In this document: positions 49,306-63,206 of the stretch, one piece after another
Layout: each line of letters starts with the position of its first letter
Numbering within the stretch: position 1 is the first letter of the stretch
Assembly: GCA_009667805.1 (NCBI GenBank)
Contig: CM019066.1
Span: 121,958,692-122,022,691 of the forward strand
Origin: Leptobrachium leishanense
Taxonomy: Eukaryota; Chordata; Amphibia; Anura; Megophryidae
Direction of reading: 5' to 3'
Length of the DNA stretch: 64,000 nt
The notes under the pieces: generated by a model
What the model was told of the DNA's origin: nothing
The model's database searches: none
The model's input: only the letters and a program-made list of their open reading frames with translations
Made by a program: the position numbers and the translations under genes

Positions 49306-51597
49306 GATATTTTGAATTTGGAATTGTGGAGCAAGGATTTCCTTCCTTTTTTACCCATCTTTTCGTGAGTAGCATCTGGGTTTTATGGTCTACAATCCAT
49401 TACCTTTAAACCGGGGGCTGGCATGCGTCTTTTCTGAGCAAACCCCTTGATATACCCAAGCACCACTGTCCTCAGCCCATACCGTGCAATGTTGAGAAAT
49501 ATATATGAAATGGTACCAGTATCAAACGGTGCTTTTTCATTGGACACTGCTTGTATGGTTTATAGTATTTGAGATGTGTGCTGGATATGGCGATGCAGCC
49601 TGAGTTAAGCATCCCAGCGTGTGGCTACATTTGCATCTGATGCAAGTCACACAACTTTCTACAAGGCTGCCTCACACTATCAGAAGAGTTCTATCATCTG
49701 CAGCGTGCACTAGAGTGACTAACCGGTGGAGACGCAGCCTCACAGAGAAAGTAGATTGTATAACCACAATGCAAGAAAGGAACCCTTTTTTTGTCATACG
49801 GTCATGCTCACAGGTACTCTGGGATCAGTAGGATATCGCTGGGGTGACACTAACGGGTGAAGCCCTGCCTCTACCAGCAGGACCATGATGTAATTAATTA
49901 GTCCTCTATCATTTGTGTATTACAGGTACCAGCAGATTATATTTTTGACCTGGTCAGAAAGGTTCAATTACATTTAGTCACAAAAAAGTAAAAAAAAAAG
50001 TATTAGAGGCTTCAAATCGATTAGCCAGATCTATCCTGTATAAAGAGATTCAGGTGTAAAAAATATTAATATAAGGCTATACTCCAGAATGCGCAACTCT
50101 CTAAATTACATTATGACAGCGTTCCAGGCTGATGCACTACATCTAAAGATTGTAAAGGTGTTCAAGTTCACCTGTTCTATTTTCATTGTGGGTTTTCTAC
50201 GGTGTTATAAAGACACCTTTCTACAGCCTTAATAGCTGAGAGACCACAGGTGCGACAAATAGCAGCTAGCCGATGGCACGTGGTGAATGATACCCTGGAA
50301 AGACCTACTGACTACAAACTGCTCAGCCTTGAAATGAACGCATTAAGGAAAAACCAGACAAGAGCAGCATCTTACATCTTTTGGGACGAAGGAGAGAAGC
50401 AAATGACAAGTGCGGGTGATAGAAAAGGACAGAAAATGGAAGTTAAAGCATAATGGCTTTATTTGCAGGAAATGTTTTACTTCAACATATAAAACGTAAG
50501 GATAGAGGATTCGAAGGGAGATCTACAAAGATTCAACTTAAAATAAATAGCACAGCAAGGTGTAAAAAACTAATTTGTAGAGAATTTCAGAATTTCCAGG
50601 ATTAAAATCTAAACCGGTCAAGAAAAAAAGCGAAGCAAATAGAACTATGTCAACTTGTCAATCTCTGTCCATAGGCGAATAGCAACATATCGGATAGCAA
50701 TATACATTAATATTACAATAAACAACCAAGAAATGATTGATTGCATTGAAGGACTCATCTGGAGCATTATTGTAACGTTGTCATTAGCAAATAAGCTATG
50801 GTCAATAGAAGCCGGTAAGGAGGAAAGGCTGACGTTGGTGGACTTGGTTCGCACTTTCTGTCCAAGGCGAAAAGATTCTATTAAAGAGCATTATTGTAAG
50901 GGATATAAATGACAACATTGTCAACAATTGGAGAAGGAAATTAGTTGCTGGTGAATGTCAGTCTTTATCTTTAACGTGAACATAACAATCACATAAACAC
51001 CCCTTATCTAAAATTCGAGCTCCCAGAGAACTCTGAAAATTGGGATTTTCTTTGCCGTCTGGATTTTAGTAACTCATTATTAGGGGTCACCTAGATGGTT
51101 CCCGGAGCTTGGAAGCCCGACTCCCAGGCACTGCAGCAGTGCGCTGCGCACACTAGGAGACATGTGACGTGCTGCTCTGAGTCACACCGACTCTGTACAT
51201 CACGCCTGTGCAGAAACCCTACACTGGGCACACTGGTGGCTACAGCAGGAAAGGGATCATGGCTCTACTGCCACAATCGCTTTCTTTTCAAACATTGGAT
51301 TCTCCTGGATTCTGAAATTCAGTAGAATCCGGATCCAGGAAGTTCAGGGTCCCGAGCATTCTGAATAAGTGGTGGTGCTCAACCAGTAACACCAAATGTA
51401 TTAACATAACTCAAGCACATGATTTCCTTTGCCTGCATATACACTTTTATGTAGCTATAAAGGTTACATCCATAATACCAAAACTCACGACGCACTTGTG
51501 GGTCTTAAAGTTAAAGATCAATACTTTATTATAAACATCAAAAACTGGGGGGGCCAATTGACATTTTGACTCACGGTGGGTCTAACAAACAGTATAT
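49306..51597. other. Intronic sequence, nothing recognised
   Basis: ORFs at 49619-49831, 50250-50453 and 50655-50912 have no recognised motif or splice flanks. Confidence 0.45.
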
Positions 51598-51949
51598 GAC
51601 ATTTGCACACGCAGCCCCCACTCTCTGGAACGCTCTCCCTCGTACTGTCAGACTTTCCCCTAACTTCTCTTCCTTCAAACGCTCCCTGAAAACATTCCTA
51701 TTTAGGGAAGCCTACCACCCAACTCACTGACGCAACCATCAATCACTCTCACCTTACAGTCCTCTCCTCCTGTTTCCAACCCCAACCCTCCCAGATTGTG
51801 AGTTCCTACGGGAATAGGGCCCTCATCTCCTCCTGTACTGTTTGTCAAATGTTGTTCAATGTATTGTAACCCTGTCTATACTGTGCTTATTGTACAGCGC
51901 TGCGGAATATGCTGGCGCTTTATAAATAAAGAATAATAATAATAATAAT
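51598..51949 (+). mobile_element. LINE 3' fragment (Rex1/L2-like), copy 3, with coding remnant
   Basis: From about 51605 one frame reads AHAAPTLWNALPRTVRLSPN then FSSFKRSLKTFLFREAY, the classic ORF2 C-terminus (tWN.LP..vR...s...FK..LKt.LF). The 3' tail has TTGTACAGCGCTGCGGAATA, TGGCGCTTTATAAATAAAG and a terminal (AAT)n. 5'-truncated. Confidence 0.85.
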
Positions 51950-52369
51950 TTGCACAGGGTAGATTAATACACATATGGATGAGTTACTGTAGATGCTACC
52001 ATGGATATACAGGTGGATGAGGGGAGATGGAGCAATGGATTAGACAGATAGGCAAGATTTTCATTAACCAAGCAGGACACTCTACAACTAGCATGATGCA
52101 CCATGTAAAATAGTGGTTTATAGGAGAGAAGTATGGCTATGATGAGAATAGTCTGTTATACGCAAATGACCCTGACCAAACAGTACAACAAAATGGGGAG
52201 GAACCTAGTAAACCTCCAAAACCAATTGCATTCAAAGATTTTCTTACTAGAAAAATAAAAATGTTTACGAAACTCGTCGTCTTCTATTTTCTTATAGCAC
52301 AGGTACAGCAGCACAAAAATATCATTAATAACAATTAAGTGGCTTGCGAGCGCAGTAACAGGCACGCTT
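51950..52369. other. Intronic sequence, nothing recognised
   Basis: No repeat ends or exon recognised. Confidence 0.45.
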
Positions 52370-53300
52370 GCCAATTAGCTCTTTAACATAATTGAAAGTC
52401 ATAGAGAGCCTTCAATGCACAGAGGCGGTTAATTAATTAACATTACATATGATTAATAATGAGTCTAATTTAATAGTTAAAATATGCTTGTCACAACTCT
52501 GTGACAGAACAAAACGCCTTCGGAGAGCGTCAATGTTTATCCTGATTGTATTTAGGGTTTTAACATCTTCAATGCAGGCCTGACAAATGGGCAATTAATT
52601 ATCTAATGTTGTCTGACAACAGCTGCATGATAAAGATGTATGTTTTAAATTCCTGGATGAAATTGCCAGCGAGGAGCTCCAGAGAGACCTCCGTGTCCTA
52701 AAACTGGGCTCCAAGCCACAAGGAGATGCAAGACAAAGCCCCTATCTCCTGCCACAGCCATCAGAGATAAAATATGTCCCGGCATTAAGGGACATTTAAA
52801 AATACTGCTGCAATATCGGATTAGGAAAAGAAGCAAGACTTTACTCAATTGGGGTTAAGGTATAATCAATATCATATATGGAGTGTCTGGCTGTTCTGCA
52901 TAAACACAAGCACTTCATATCATTAGGAAGTCTATAATGCGGAGAAAGCATATGCCTTGACATTGAGGCCCTCTATTCTTTTTATTTAGAAGTTTATCTT
53001 CCAACCTGTTTGACAGCTGCTCCTAAGTGGCTTGGCGGTGCCAAATTATTTTTATGATTGTTTGATGCTTTATTCTCCCATTTCAGTTAATGAGATAGGA
53101 TCCCACAATGGTGATAACTCACCGCTGTCATGCCTAAAGAGCAGGCTGGTAGGAAAGACAGCCTGATGCTACATAAACCTAAGAGCTGTGGCTAATAAAT
53201 TTATAATATGCACGGCTTCTGCACCGCAATGAACTCATCAACGTGAACGTCTCTCGATTTCAGCTGGTCATCTTTGGCAGGATTTAAAAAGTCTGTATTA
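52370..53300. promoter_or_regulatory. Candidate conserved non-coding enhancer block
   Basis: Repeat-free for over 900 bp in a window otherwise packed with transposons. It carries clustered developmental-type sites: GGTTAATTAATTAAC at 52429-52441, GGGCAATTAATTATC near 52589, CAGCTG E-boxes near 52620 and 53014, TGATAAAG near 52628, and CTAATAAATTTATAAT near 53193. No frame is convincingly coding. Regulatory function and conservation are inference from composition and from the known enhancer-rich introns of PRDM3/16 loci. Confidence 0.4.
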
Positions 53301-53305
53301 AACCA

Positions 53306-53353
53306 TGTGTGTGTGTGTTTTTGTGCATGCATGTATGTGTTTTTGTGTTTCCG
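53306..53353. repeat. (GT)n-rich microsatellite
   Basis: GTGTGTGTG runs mixed with ATGTATGTG and TTTTGTG. Confidence 0.85.
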
Positions 53354-53470
53354 TGTAGTCTTCATACATCAACAGGCCCAATCTCAGCCTACAAAAACCC
53401 TACAACCATTCTAATGGACTCATTTTGGTTCCTGAAGGTTTAAACGGGGTAATAAGGGATAGATTGTATA

Positions 53471-53875
53471 AGGCTAGGGTCAGACTAACGCATTTTTCAT
53501 GTCTACCGTCAAAAAGTGTGTTGATGCGTCCGAACGCATTTTTTCACGGAATACGCGATAGTGGTCATACGATGCGCGATTTCGGCTGTGATTTTTACGG
53601 ATCCAAACCAGGAAACTTTGGGTGTCTGGACGTTATGTAGGCTGGACATGAGCAGCGTCTGACGTCTCCTAATCACGCACACACGCCGCTAGCGGACGCA
53701 GCGCACTCTGTACATCAGTAGTAGCGGTTCGAAGTTCTTGCGTAAATGCGTTACTTTGCCGCTTGCGTTGCGTACTTCGTGTGTGGGCCTGCGTTGGACG
53801 TCATTTGCTGCTACCACGGCCGTAATAACATGCGCCTAAACGCACGTTCGAACTGCATACGTCTGACCCCAGCCT
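53471..53875. mobile_element. CpG-rich TA-flanked MITE, copy 4
   Basis: AGGCTAGGGTCAGACTAACG at the left and ACGTCTGACCCCAGCCT at the right, with TA (53469-53470) and a right-hand T/TA. Interior CpG-rich, with CACACGCCGCTAGCGGACGC near 53690. Non-coding. Confidence 0.82.
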
Positions 53876-54784
53876 TAATTCTACGAACTTAAAATTCTGG
53901 ATATGTATAAAACTGCATATTATACACATAAATAGGATTTTAAAAGCATATCAACCCACTATCTGTTATCTGCAACATTAAAGTCAAACCTTATATAAAA
54001 AAAAAAACTTTAGAAGACATTTGGTTTTCAAAAATGTAAATGGTACGGGTATTCAGTCCAAGAACAAGCAGCTTCCTGGAAGGAGTCTGTCTGCGGGCTA
54101 TACGTGCTGCAAACGTTTGTTTAATAAGGGACAGGATCATTAATCACAATAAATAATTCTCACAGCATGATTGTAACCATTATGTCACGGTAAAATAAAC
54201 GCTAAAATACACAACGCTAAGGCTCAGACTGTACTGACCAAGTCTGCTCATTTGTGTGATAGAATGAGCAGATCTTGTCCCCTTTGAATGGCACAAAGGC
54301 TGCAAACTCAAGCATTTAAGATCCAAACTACAATGTCAAGGCATGACTGGAGTGAGAGAAAAAAAAATAATGTTGGCAATATATTAAACGGATATTCCTT
54401 AAGTATTGAAGGATTTAGGATTCTCTAAATTATTGAAATGGGTTGCTAAATAATGATATTGATCAAATATTTTAGTTGTACAGCCTGAACTTTCTGCTGC
54501 TTTTGTCCGGCTGTCTCTCCTCCGGGATCTCAAACACCCTTCTCTCGCCCTTGACATTGAAAGCATAGGCAGATATTCTCACCCCATGCTGCGAACCGGG
54601 AAGAAGCGTATCACAGCTGAGGTGTTTTAGCACCGAAAGACAAAGGGGTGAACTTCTTTTATAGATAGAAAATGGTTCCAATTAGCAAAAAGCTTATTGT
54701 TCCAGACTGGTTTTATTAAAGCTTATATAAAAATCACTAGGATTACCCTCACCAAGCGTGATAAAATGTTACAGTGCCATACAG
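53876..54784. other. Intronic sequence, nothing recognised
   Basis: ORF at 54472-54681 (minus) shows no recognised family or splice sites. Confidence 0.45.
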
Positions 54785-55220
54785 CTAACCCTTTCATTAC
54801 CACAAAAGTGTAACCTTGTTTTTGCTTTAAAAAAACAATACAATACAATACCAAAAATTAGAATATAAACACCCATTTTCCATACCTTTTTAATACAACC
54901 CTGATCTAGATCATATTTACTGGATTTGATTCGAAGGCCATTCTGCCTGTAGGCCGATAAAGTACACCGTCAAGGTGTTAGAACTTTTCAGCCCAGTAAT
55001 ATTTTTGTAAAGGATAAACAAATACATGAAAAATACATGAAAAATACATGAAAAAATTTGCAAATATACATTATTTTAATACTTTATTTTGGAATAACAA
55101 TTTTTATGCAAAATTGTCATTTTATCCTACATTTACAGGTTATCTATGCATTGCATGTTTCATATAAATGTTATGAGAATATACTTTTCCAACAAAAAGT
55201 GCTTGGCAGTGAAGTGGTTA
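54785..55220 (+). mobile_element. Aged piggyBac-like element
   Basis: Starts CTAACCCTTTCATTACCAC and ends GTGCTTGGCAGTGAAGTGGTTA, matching the ends of the TTAA families with decayed TTAA (CTAA / TTAT). Middle AT-rich with ACATGAAAAAT tripled near 55024-55055. A partial copy lies at 24115-24442. Confidence 0.6.
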
Positions 55221-57270
55221 TTTAGGCTTCTCTGGGCACGAATCAATTTTTTCTAAATTCACAATTAAAACAGTCAGACGTTATATGGATCACTAGACAT
55301 GAGCCCCAGTCCCCCACTTTCCAATGTATCATCCTTGCCCCCTGCACCACTGGAGTCTCTGCACTCTCCACTGGACTTTGAAGCAGCTAGGTCAGATTCT
55401 GTTGAACCTTGAGGAGTTCACACCCGATGCCCAATTTATCAGTAGGAGCGCAACCTACTTACAAGTAACTCAGAAATAGTAGCTGATGCAGATCCACAGG
55501 GCATTTGCATTGGTCGCCAACAGTGAACATTGCCTTCTTCCTGTAGATGTTGGATTACCTGTTGCTATACTTCTGCAAGTATGCACCTTGATCCTTTGAT
55601 TCACGTCATTGACTCCCTACATTTTTTTTAATGGTTTATTTGGATTGCATTAGGCTTTTCAATCCCATCACTACAAGTCCGTTGAAAACGACTTATGGTC
55701 CATCTTGGACAAACCGTCACTTGCCTGGCAAGTGCTTTTGCAGACTGTACTATTCCTACCAGGTCTTTAAGATACCCATCACTTTACCATTCTATTAAAA
55801 CCATATATTGGAGGGTGCCACACAAACCGGCTTGTATGGAGTAGAGGTAACAGCACTGCTCGGCGTGTACTGGTCTGTCACTTCAAGTATATTGCTCCTA
55901 CCTGGATTCTGTCTCACGTTTCATGATAAATGCCCACTTCTTATTCATATACGCTATAAATATATGGAATTGTGACTTTGATTCCGAGTTAAATGTATTC
56001 CTGGTATTCTAATCAGCCATTCAGGCAGTTACACTCAAGCGTTTCTACTGTGTCTTAACAAATAGAAAATTCTTGAGGAAGAGATAAGTATGTGTGACTT
56101 GGCTACTATACAGTAGGTTTTTGATCACTTAGTAGCCAAGAACCTATGGATTTTATTTTCAACAAACCATCCTACTTAGGCCATTTATTGACATCTAGGG
56201 TGTCTTGGCACCTCAGATAATTGTGACTTTCCAATGTCCTGCAAAACTTGAGGTGGGGGGGACATTTTTTTTGGCTACAGAGGATGAAGGTGCAAATAAA
56301 ATTCAAAAACGTGACAGTTATAGCTTGATGTTTGGGAAGTGTTTCATTGCCCCATTAATCAATGAAGAAAAACTTTATTTCCATGACTAATAGGTTGGAC
56401 AATCGCACTGATGACTATATTTGAAGGGAGATGCACTTTCAATCCTTTTCCCAATTTTCCTTTGGATAAAATGATATGTCATTGTCCAGTTCTAGTTTTA
56501 TATTTGAAAAAGAACTAATGTATGTGTCAAAGTAGCACATAAAACGATGAAGAAATATTAGAATGAGTGTCCAGGGAATATAAAATTTTACCAATTGCAG
56601 CCAAAAGCCCTCATGACTATATTCCATCCTACGTCTACATAACCGCATTTTTTTCCTTGTGTGTCAACAGCTCTGATTGAGACCTCCCAGTGAAGCTACA
56701 TATCTGAGCCTTTACTAAGGTAGTGAATCACCATGCTTGAGTCCTGGCAAAGAACTATTAAAAGCAGTCCAAAAAAATTTCAAAAATAAATCTAAAGATT
56801 GTATGAAATGATGTACAAGCTGAAGTAAAACTGCAAACTTGGTGTTTCATAAGATATATCTATATAATATACATTTGTATTTAAGTTTATTTTACAATGT
56901 TGTTTCAAGAGAGTTGATTATTTGGTGTATTTTGACCAAGGACACCTTCAAAAAAAGGTTCCAAAATTTGTTGATCTATATCCAGTCTTGTAGCTGAAAA
57001 TACAATATTATTGCTCTATCCCCCAATTTCCTTTGTGAAACAGTGGAGGTCTTAAATTGCAGTTACAATGTACAGAAGTAACTACGGTAGTCCCAATCGG
57101 CCATGTTTTTATATTTTTTCATTTGCCATCTTGAGAGAATCATTTTTTTTCTTGAATTTTTTATTCTTTAAAATAAGACACTGTTGGAAATTAGCGTGTT
57201 TTTAAGGTTTGGGCTAAATTTATAAATTTGTTCCTGAAAACAACAGACGGCTTCGTTTTCGACCACATCG
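55221..57270. other. Intronic sequence, with a SINE A-box fragment
   Basis: TATGGAGTAGAGGTAACAGC (55835-55854) resembles the A-box half of the SINE at 37690. No other feature recognised. Confidence 0.4.
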
Positions 57271-57620
57271 GGAAAAAAGTTGAAAGTTGTTCTAGATAAC
57301 TATGGAACCTAGTATTGGTAGTAATTTTTGCCCCTGGATGAAGTCCATTAAATCAGCCGAAACGCGTTTGGGTATTTCTAAATATTTTTCTATCTTGGTG
57401 TCCTGACATCCTTGGGGCTTTACAGAGGTGGAGCTTTTTGGGAGCATGTGAGAAGAATCCAGTCAGACGTGCCTTGCCTATAGATCCTGGGAGTTTCTTC
57501 CAATTTGGAAGGGTCCCTTTCGTCGTGGTTCTGCACCACAAGATATTTTTTATTGTTTTGCATATTTTATAGTTTCCTTGGGATGTTGATATTGTATATG
57601 GAGGACTATTAGCCACCTCC
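57271..57620. repeat. Repeat with GATGAAGTCC...CGAAACGCGTTT motif
   Basis: Contains CTGGATGAAGTCCATTAAAT then CGAAACGCGTTTGGG (57337-57372), a motif shared in reverse complement with the giant palindrome (AACGCGTTTCGCCC) and loosely with 49186-49305. Element boundaries not found. Confidence 0.4.
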
Positions 57621-59384
57621 TGTAGACTATCTGCATATTCATATTTAGCCTAGTATCATCATGCATTATTTGTACTCCGTATCATATGACATGTATATAC
57701 TGTACATACATAAACACATGGTATACATTGCTATAGGTATTTTACCTATAACTGCACTCAAAATGTGAAATTACTATATGCTAGAGGTTAATCTAGCACT
57801 TAACTAGATAGAGAAATCACCCGATTATTCCAGCTCAAGGAATGAATCCTTTACTAGAGCCGGAAGGCAATATGAACAATGTAAATATATTTAGTGCACA
57901 CATGTGAATATGGATACAGTCCCCTAGGGAAATGATAAATATCAAAATCAATACAAATAATGATAATCAAAGGCAACCTACTGTGTTGTTTTGCTACTCC
58001 ACATTTCAGAATTTGGAAGGGAAAATTTATGATGCTGTGAGTGAACCTTAATTGATTTATTACCTGCCCAGGAAAATCCCAGCCTTGGCACCCACAGACA
58101 CAGCCTTAAAGCATATGATTTACAAGATAATGTTTTACTCTGGAAAGGGTAATCAAATCCTGATCCGGTGGATGATAGGGTAACTGAGAAGAAATAAAAA
58201 AGGATAAATTGCTTTGTGCTAATGAGTACACACTTTAATTGGGACAACATCGGTTTTAGCACTACGGTTATCCAGCAAGAGGAGGAATATTTCTACAGAG
58301 CTGCTCGAGACGTGATGTTAATGGGTAAGGCACATGGATTATTGCAAATGTGAAGCAATCAACAGGAACATCCATTGGTTCCATGGCTATTTCTCCATTT
58401 TGAGCATTTACTACAGAATTTGTCTTAATAAGTATGGCAGATTGTTCTGTAGCGTTCACCGCCATTACTCTGGTCACTCATAGCCATTCTTCATGAGGTA
58501 TTTTTGTGAAAATGAGCACTTCTTTGGTGATACTAAAAAGTATTTCTATACTAGGTGTGTAATTCTCTCATCACATCACAAGCCTGGATGACAACCCTCC
58601 AGGCATCAACACCAGTCTCCTTGACATCCATTGTGCAACACTTTCTAGAGTTCAGTGTTCCTTCATTAGTGTTAAAATAATTAAACTTATGTCACCCTCA
58701 ATCCCAAGTTGTTGTTTTGGGTCTCGCACAGCCTCCTTGACCCTCATAATATTTAAGAATAGAAAGGAAGCTGTATTTTGTTAATGAAGAGCAGTTTCCT
58801 GTATTGTCTTTCTGATCCTGTGTCTAGGTCTGCTGGTCCCAAGTCTCTACTTGGAAGCCTGCTGCTGCTGTAGATATACTATTACAACCCTGAAAGCTGC
58901 TGGATATCCACAAACACCCTATATACCAGTACCGTAGAACATTTTAAAAAAAGGGAAAATTTTGTAGTTTCCAATTGTACCTTAAAAATATTCTAATAAA
59001 AACTGCATCAAGATTCTTCTTACATCGTCGAATAGGCTTGTCAAAGAACAGTTTATTGCCATTTCAGCGGAAAATTATAGCAGTGGCGGAATCTTGTGTT
59101 TTATAGGCTTTCTGCCGACCTGTCCTTTGACTCTGAAACCTGATATCAATGATCTTCCCTGCGGAGAACAGCAGAAACTCCCACCCACACCTAATGTGAG
59201 CATGGAAAAGATAGAAGCAGAAAGCTGAGTCTGTAAAAACCTGAAAGCTCCTGAACTGAATAAATAGGGTTAACTCCTTGTTTGGTAAAATATGCATTAC
59301 CTCTTGTCTACCTAACAGTGTTTTTTTTTTAAGGCTAATTAAACACCATTAGAATGCCCTTTTAAAATGTTAAAAGATATAGGG
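57621..59384. other. Intronic sequence; one protein-like frame without support
   Basis: The minus-strand frame at 58268-58477 has a protein-like composition (AMEPMDVPVDCFTF), but a stop lies directly before it and no splice site or family was recognised. Possibly a decayed coding relic. Nothing else seen. Confidence 0.3.
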
Positions 59385-59968
59385 ACAGATTACGAACCCA
59401 ATGGTAAAATGGGGACGCTAAAAGGGGAAAACCTGTGCCTGCAGGTTCCCCCCAGTAGTGTCCTTTTTTAGCGTTAGATTTCACTCCATGGACTCCATGA
59501 AGGGTTGCACCTCTGGGCCGCGAGCCCTGCCCGATTTTGTTCTCGCGAGATTTTCCAGTCCCCCTCCTCGATGCTGCACAAGGTTTGTCCCCAGCCTCAT
59601 TCTGATCAGGGCCAGGAGCAGCGGTGGATCGTTCCACAGTTCTCGCTGCGGGTTGAGATGCGAGTATCGATTTATTAGGGGTGGTTAGTGGGTGCAAATG
59701 ATTCTGCAGAAGCAGAATCAGTTAGAAATGTAGCGACACCTAAAATCTGGTGCTGCTACATTTCTGTTAGCGCATTTGTGCGGTGATTAGTGCTAAGACT
59801 TTAATATCTTACTTATCCCAACGCTAGTTACGGATTGCGGATCCTATACTTAACATGGGGAGTGCAAAGTACAGTAAGCTCTGCAAGTACCAATGTACGA
59901 ATGGATTTTTCAGGGGTTTAGCGTAAGGAATGTAATATGGGGGCATGCGTTAATGCTTACTCACCCGA
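59385..59968 (+). repeat. Interspersed repeat, inverted partner of 2330-2995
   Basis: Collinear with the minus strand of 2330-2995 from GTGGATCG..CC.C.GTTCTCGC through CTATACTTAACATGGGGAGT to GAATGTAATATGGGGGCATG. Short internal dyads (GATTCTGCAGAAGCAGAATC). Overlapping frames at 59362-59697 are incidental. Confidence 0.6.
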
Positions 59969-62900
59969 ATGCTACAGAGTTGTGCAATTCAGAAACATTG
60001 TATCTATACCTTTATTAGCTTAATTCCTAGAAACTAGTGTGCTAATTTGGGAACAATATAGTGATTAAGAGCAGTGTACAGTTCTTTGAATAGAACACCA
60101 TGCCTACTTAAAATTTAAATACTGACCCTGTTTTACCACTTTCCGATCAAAGCTTTATTGATCCATTTAAATTATTTTTTTCACTATTATTGCAATCTTA
60201 AAACCTACTAGAGCAATTCTTATGCATCTTACCTCCTTATGATTGGCAATAAAGAGAATTAAACAATATGACCCAAGGTTTGCACAGCACAAATGAAACA
60301 TTGCACAGCCTGTACATAATATAGAAAATATATTACAGAGTAATTTCTCCAAGAAGCTTTTCAATATACCTTTGACCTCTACCTTAAGTGTGCAGAGCAT
60401 TGCAGGTAATCACTACCAGGGAAAGTTCTATACTGTGCTTGGCTGCACCTCCTCTATGAGCAAAAGAAGTTAAATAAATGAAAGGTTGGCTAGTTGAACT
60501 AGGAGACGTTTGGTGGCTATTGATTGTGGTCCTTTCAACTTAAAAATGAAATCTAAAAAGTTGACAGAGGGTCATTAATTTCATCATACAGTTCCTGTCT
60601 CATCTAGAAGTAATCCAGCATCCCAGAACGCTTGTCACTCTGTTCTTTGTTTCCATTTTTTTCCCCTCTTGGCCAACATTTTTTTTTTAAACATTGTATC
60701 ACTGCATTCTTTCAGCAACATCTATTAAAGTATGATAAATAAGTATTTCCTCCAGCTGATACTCAGGTCATAAAATGATAATCTATCATCTCCACTCTGC
60801 ATGTTTAAAGGAGTGTGAAGGAGGTCATTTCCACATTTCTATGGGAGACCTCAGCAATTGTCCCTTTGTAAACACATACAGTACAGGAGAATGCATCAAA
60901 TTGACGCAACATCCTTACGGCATGCGTGCCCTTTACTTTGCAAATCGCAGCCGAGATCATGACACTGTGAAATGGAATCGCACATTACAAGCAAATTATG
61001 AAAAGGTTTTATTTACTCTTTAATTTGATTTTTTAATGTAGGCTTTTTTTTTTATTTTTTAGCCAGTATATGCCAAGCAAAAAGAAGTGACAACTTTGAC
61101 ACATAAAACTGTATCAAATTAAAGCAATCCTAAACACAGATATCCAATTTGCATCCAGCTGTGCAGCTAACAATAGAACAGGCAAAATATGACCCAACCC
61201 CAGCAGTCACAGGAGTTATCATGGACCGCTGATGACAAAATAAATTTCCAATGGACAATTCTGTGCACGGGGAAAATGTGCAGTCTGATATAATACTGGA
61301 TGAAGACATTAAAAGTTAGAGATCATGATCATTCAATCATGTTCAAATTATTGTTTTTACAACAAAAAGATCACTTGATCCCTTTGTTGTGTGTTTGTGA
61401 AAGCTATATTTTACAATAGCCATTGTTAGGAATAATTTTTTTCTATGAATAAGTGAATCATTACGTCTTTCCGGTTTAAAGAAGTTGCTAATTTTTAAAA
61501 GAGGAGCAAGGCAGGGATATTCCTACAGGGTATGGTGGAGCCTTATTGCGGATGACTGTATTGATAGAGTAATGCCAGACTGGAAGTGGGTTGTAGACTC
61601 AGTCGAAGCAGAGTGAGCGGATATGATTGGGACACAGGGCACCCATCAGAAACCTTGGGGCCCCTTGCCGACTCACAGGTCGGAGCCCCCTTTTCACTCG
61701 CTGGCTATGTCCATAAACTAATTAGAAATAAAACATTTTGCCTCCCTCCCATGTTCACCTTATTTACAGGGAGTGGGCTAAATCCCTGTTGGATAAAAGG
61801 TCCACTGGTGGGAGAGTGTCCACTTTGCACATTTTCTTGGTGCCGGCCATATGAAATCGCTCAGTCAGGGATTAGCCAGAGCGCTCTTACGGGCCTCAGA
61901 TGCTGCAGCCCACCGGGAAATGGCCCGGTATCCCGATAGGTCAGTCTAGGATGCCATGGAGGGTCCCTTATATGTGAGGCATTTCAACAAGTTACACAGC
62001 ATTTGGTAAGGGACAGGGCCCCCTTGAGCCACTGGGCCCTTGAACATATCATGGTCTGTCACCCCTTGATGGCTGCCCTGGTGGGTCAGGGGATATATAC
62101 AGTAGGCTATTACTGTATATATATAGAAGTTATTTGAGCACAAATATCTACATGTAATATAGAATTGGACTTAGCTTTATGAACATTCAGTACTTTTTTG
62201 AATTCTATATACACACTCACACAACCCTTATGTACAGTTTTGTCTACCGTTGCATCATTCTCAGCCATAATCTCCCAGTCATTGCGATTGTCAGTTTTGT
62301 GTGTCTGTAACGGATGGATGTGTATGGGATGCCCTCTGAGACCTTAAAGAAAATGAAATGCTTCAGCTCCTGGGGATAACATGCTGCAGACGCCAAATAA
62401 AATATATTTATAAGAGAGTAGGATCGGGTCTTCTTAGCAGGACCTTTCCAGTAAGGTTTACTATTGAAAAATGTGTCAAAAAAATAAATAAAAATGCCGG
62501 CGCAAACCCCCTTCCCCCCCCAACAAACAAGCAAACACACACAAATTCGGATGTGGCTGAAAACAAATGATTTTCAGCTCTGTTTTTCATGAGCAGTCAC
62601 AAAGAATATGGTGTTCCATAATAATACTGCTGAATTTCCACCTGAAACATTTTAAATCTATTTATTTTTTAAAAAAACAAAGCTTTAAATCAGGAGCAAT
62701 CTATGGTCAATTTTCTGGGCCTAGAAAAAAATATAAATTACACAGATAAATATAGACTTATTTTACATTTGTTATGTCAGTTTTAGGGTTTTTTTATGTT
62801 TTAGGGTTAAGGAATTTTTGCCTAAAAATGAAGCAGAATGTTAGGGCTAACGTTGCCCAATCTCTAACCCTTAGCACGAAAAGGACCTTCTAATTTAACC

Positions 62901-63206
62901 CAGAGCATCAGTTTGGACGCGACCAAAGTGGTGCATCCAAATTTGGCCGACAGGGGATGGCAGAAGATGGAAGAAGCATATCCATACAAATGGAGGCAAA
63001 TGCTCAAGTATAATTGGGTCTTCACTATCATTTTCTACCAATCCAAAATAAAACATCACATTCTTACAGAGACTTTTCTTCTTGTTGCTCTTACAAATAT
63101 CACTAGGAATTTATGTCCCATTTATTTTCTATATCCAGACCAGTATCAGTTCTCCTCAACCAGGTCCATACAGTTTTTTTTTATTTCTTTATTGTTAATC
63201 TCTCAC
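59969..63206. other. Mostly repeat-poor intronic or flanking sequence
   Basis: About 60520-61030 is repeat-free with words such as GGGTCATTAATTTCATC, GCATGTTTAAAGGAG and TTTGCAAATCGCAG (octamer-like ATTTGCAAAT variant), so weakly regulatory-looking. The 117-codon frame at 61586-61939 has no recognised domain. Confidence 0.35.

Noticed and set aside
58268..58477. Protein-like minus-strand frame
   Set aside because: Starts only at a GTG right after a stop, with no splice acceptor or recognised family; kept as a weak note, not a gene.
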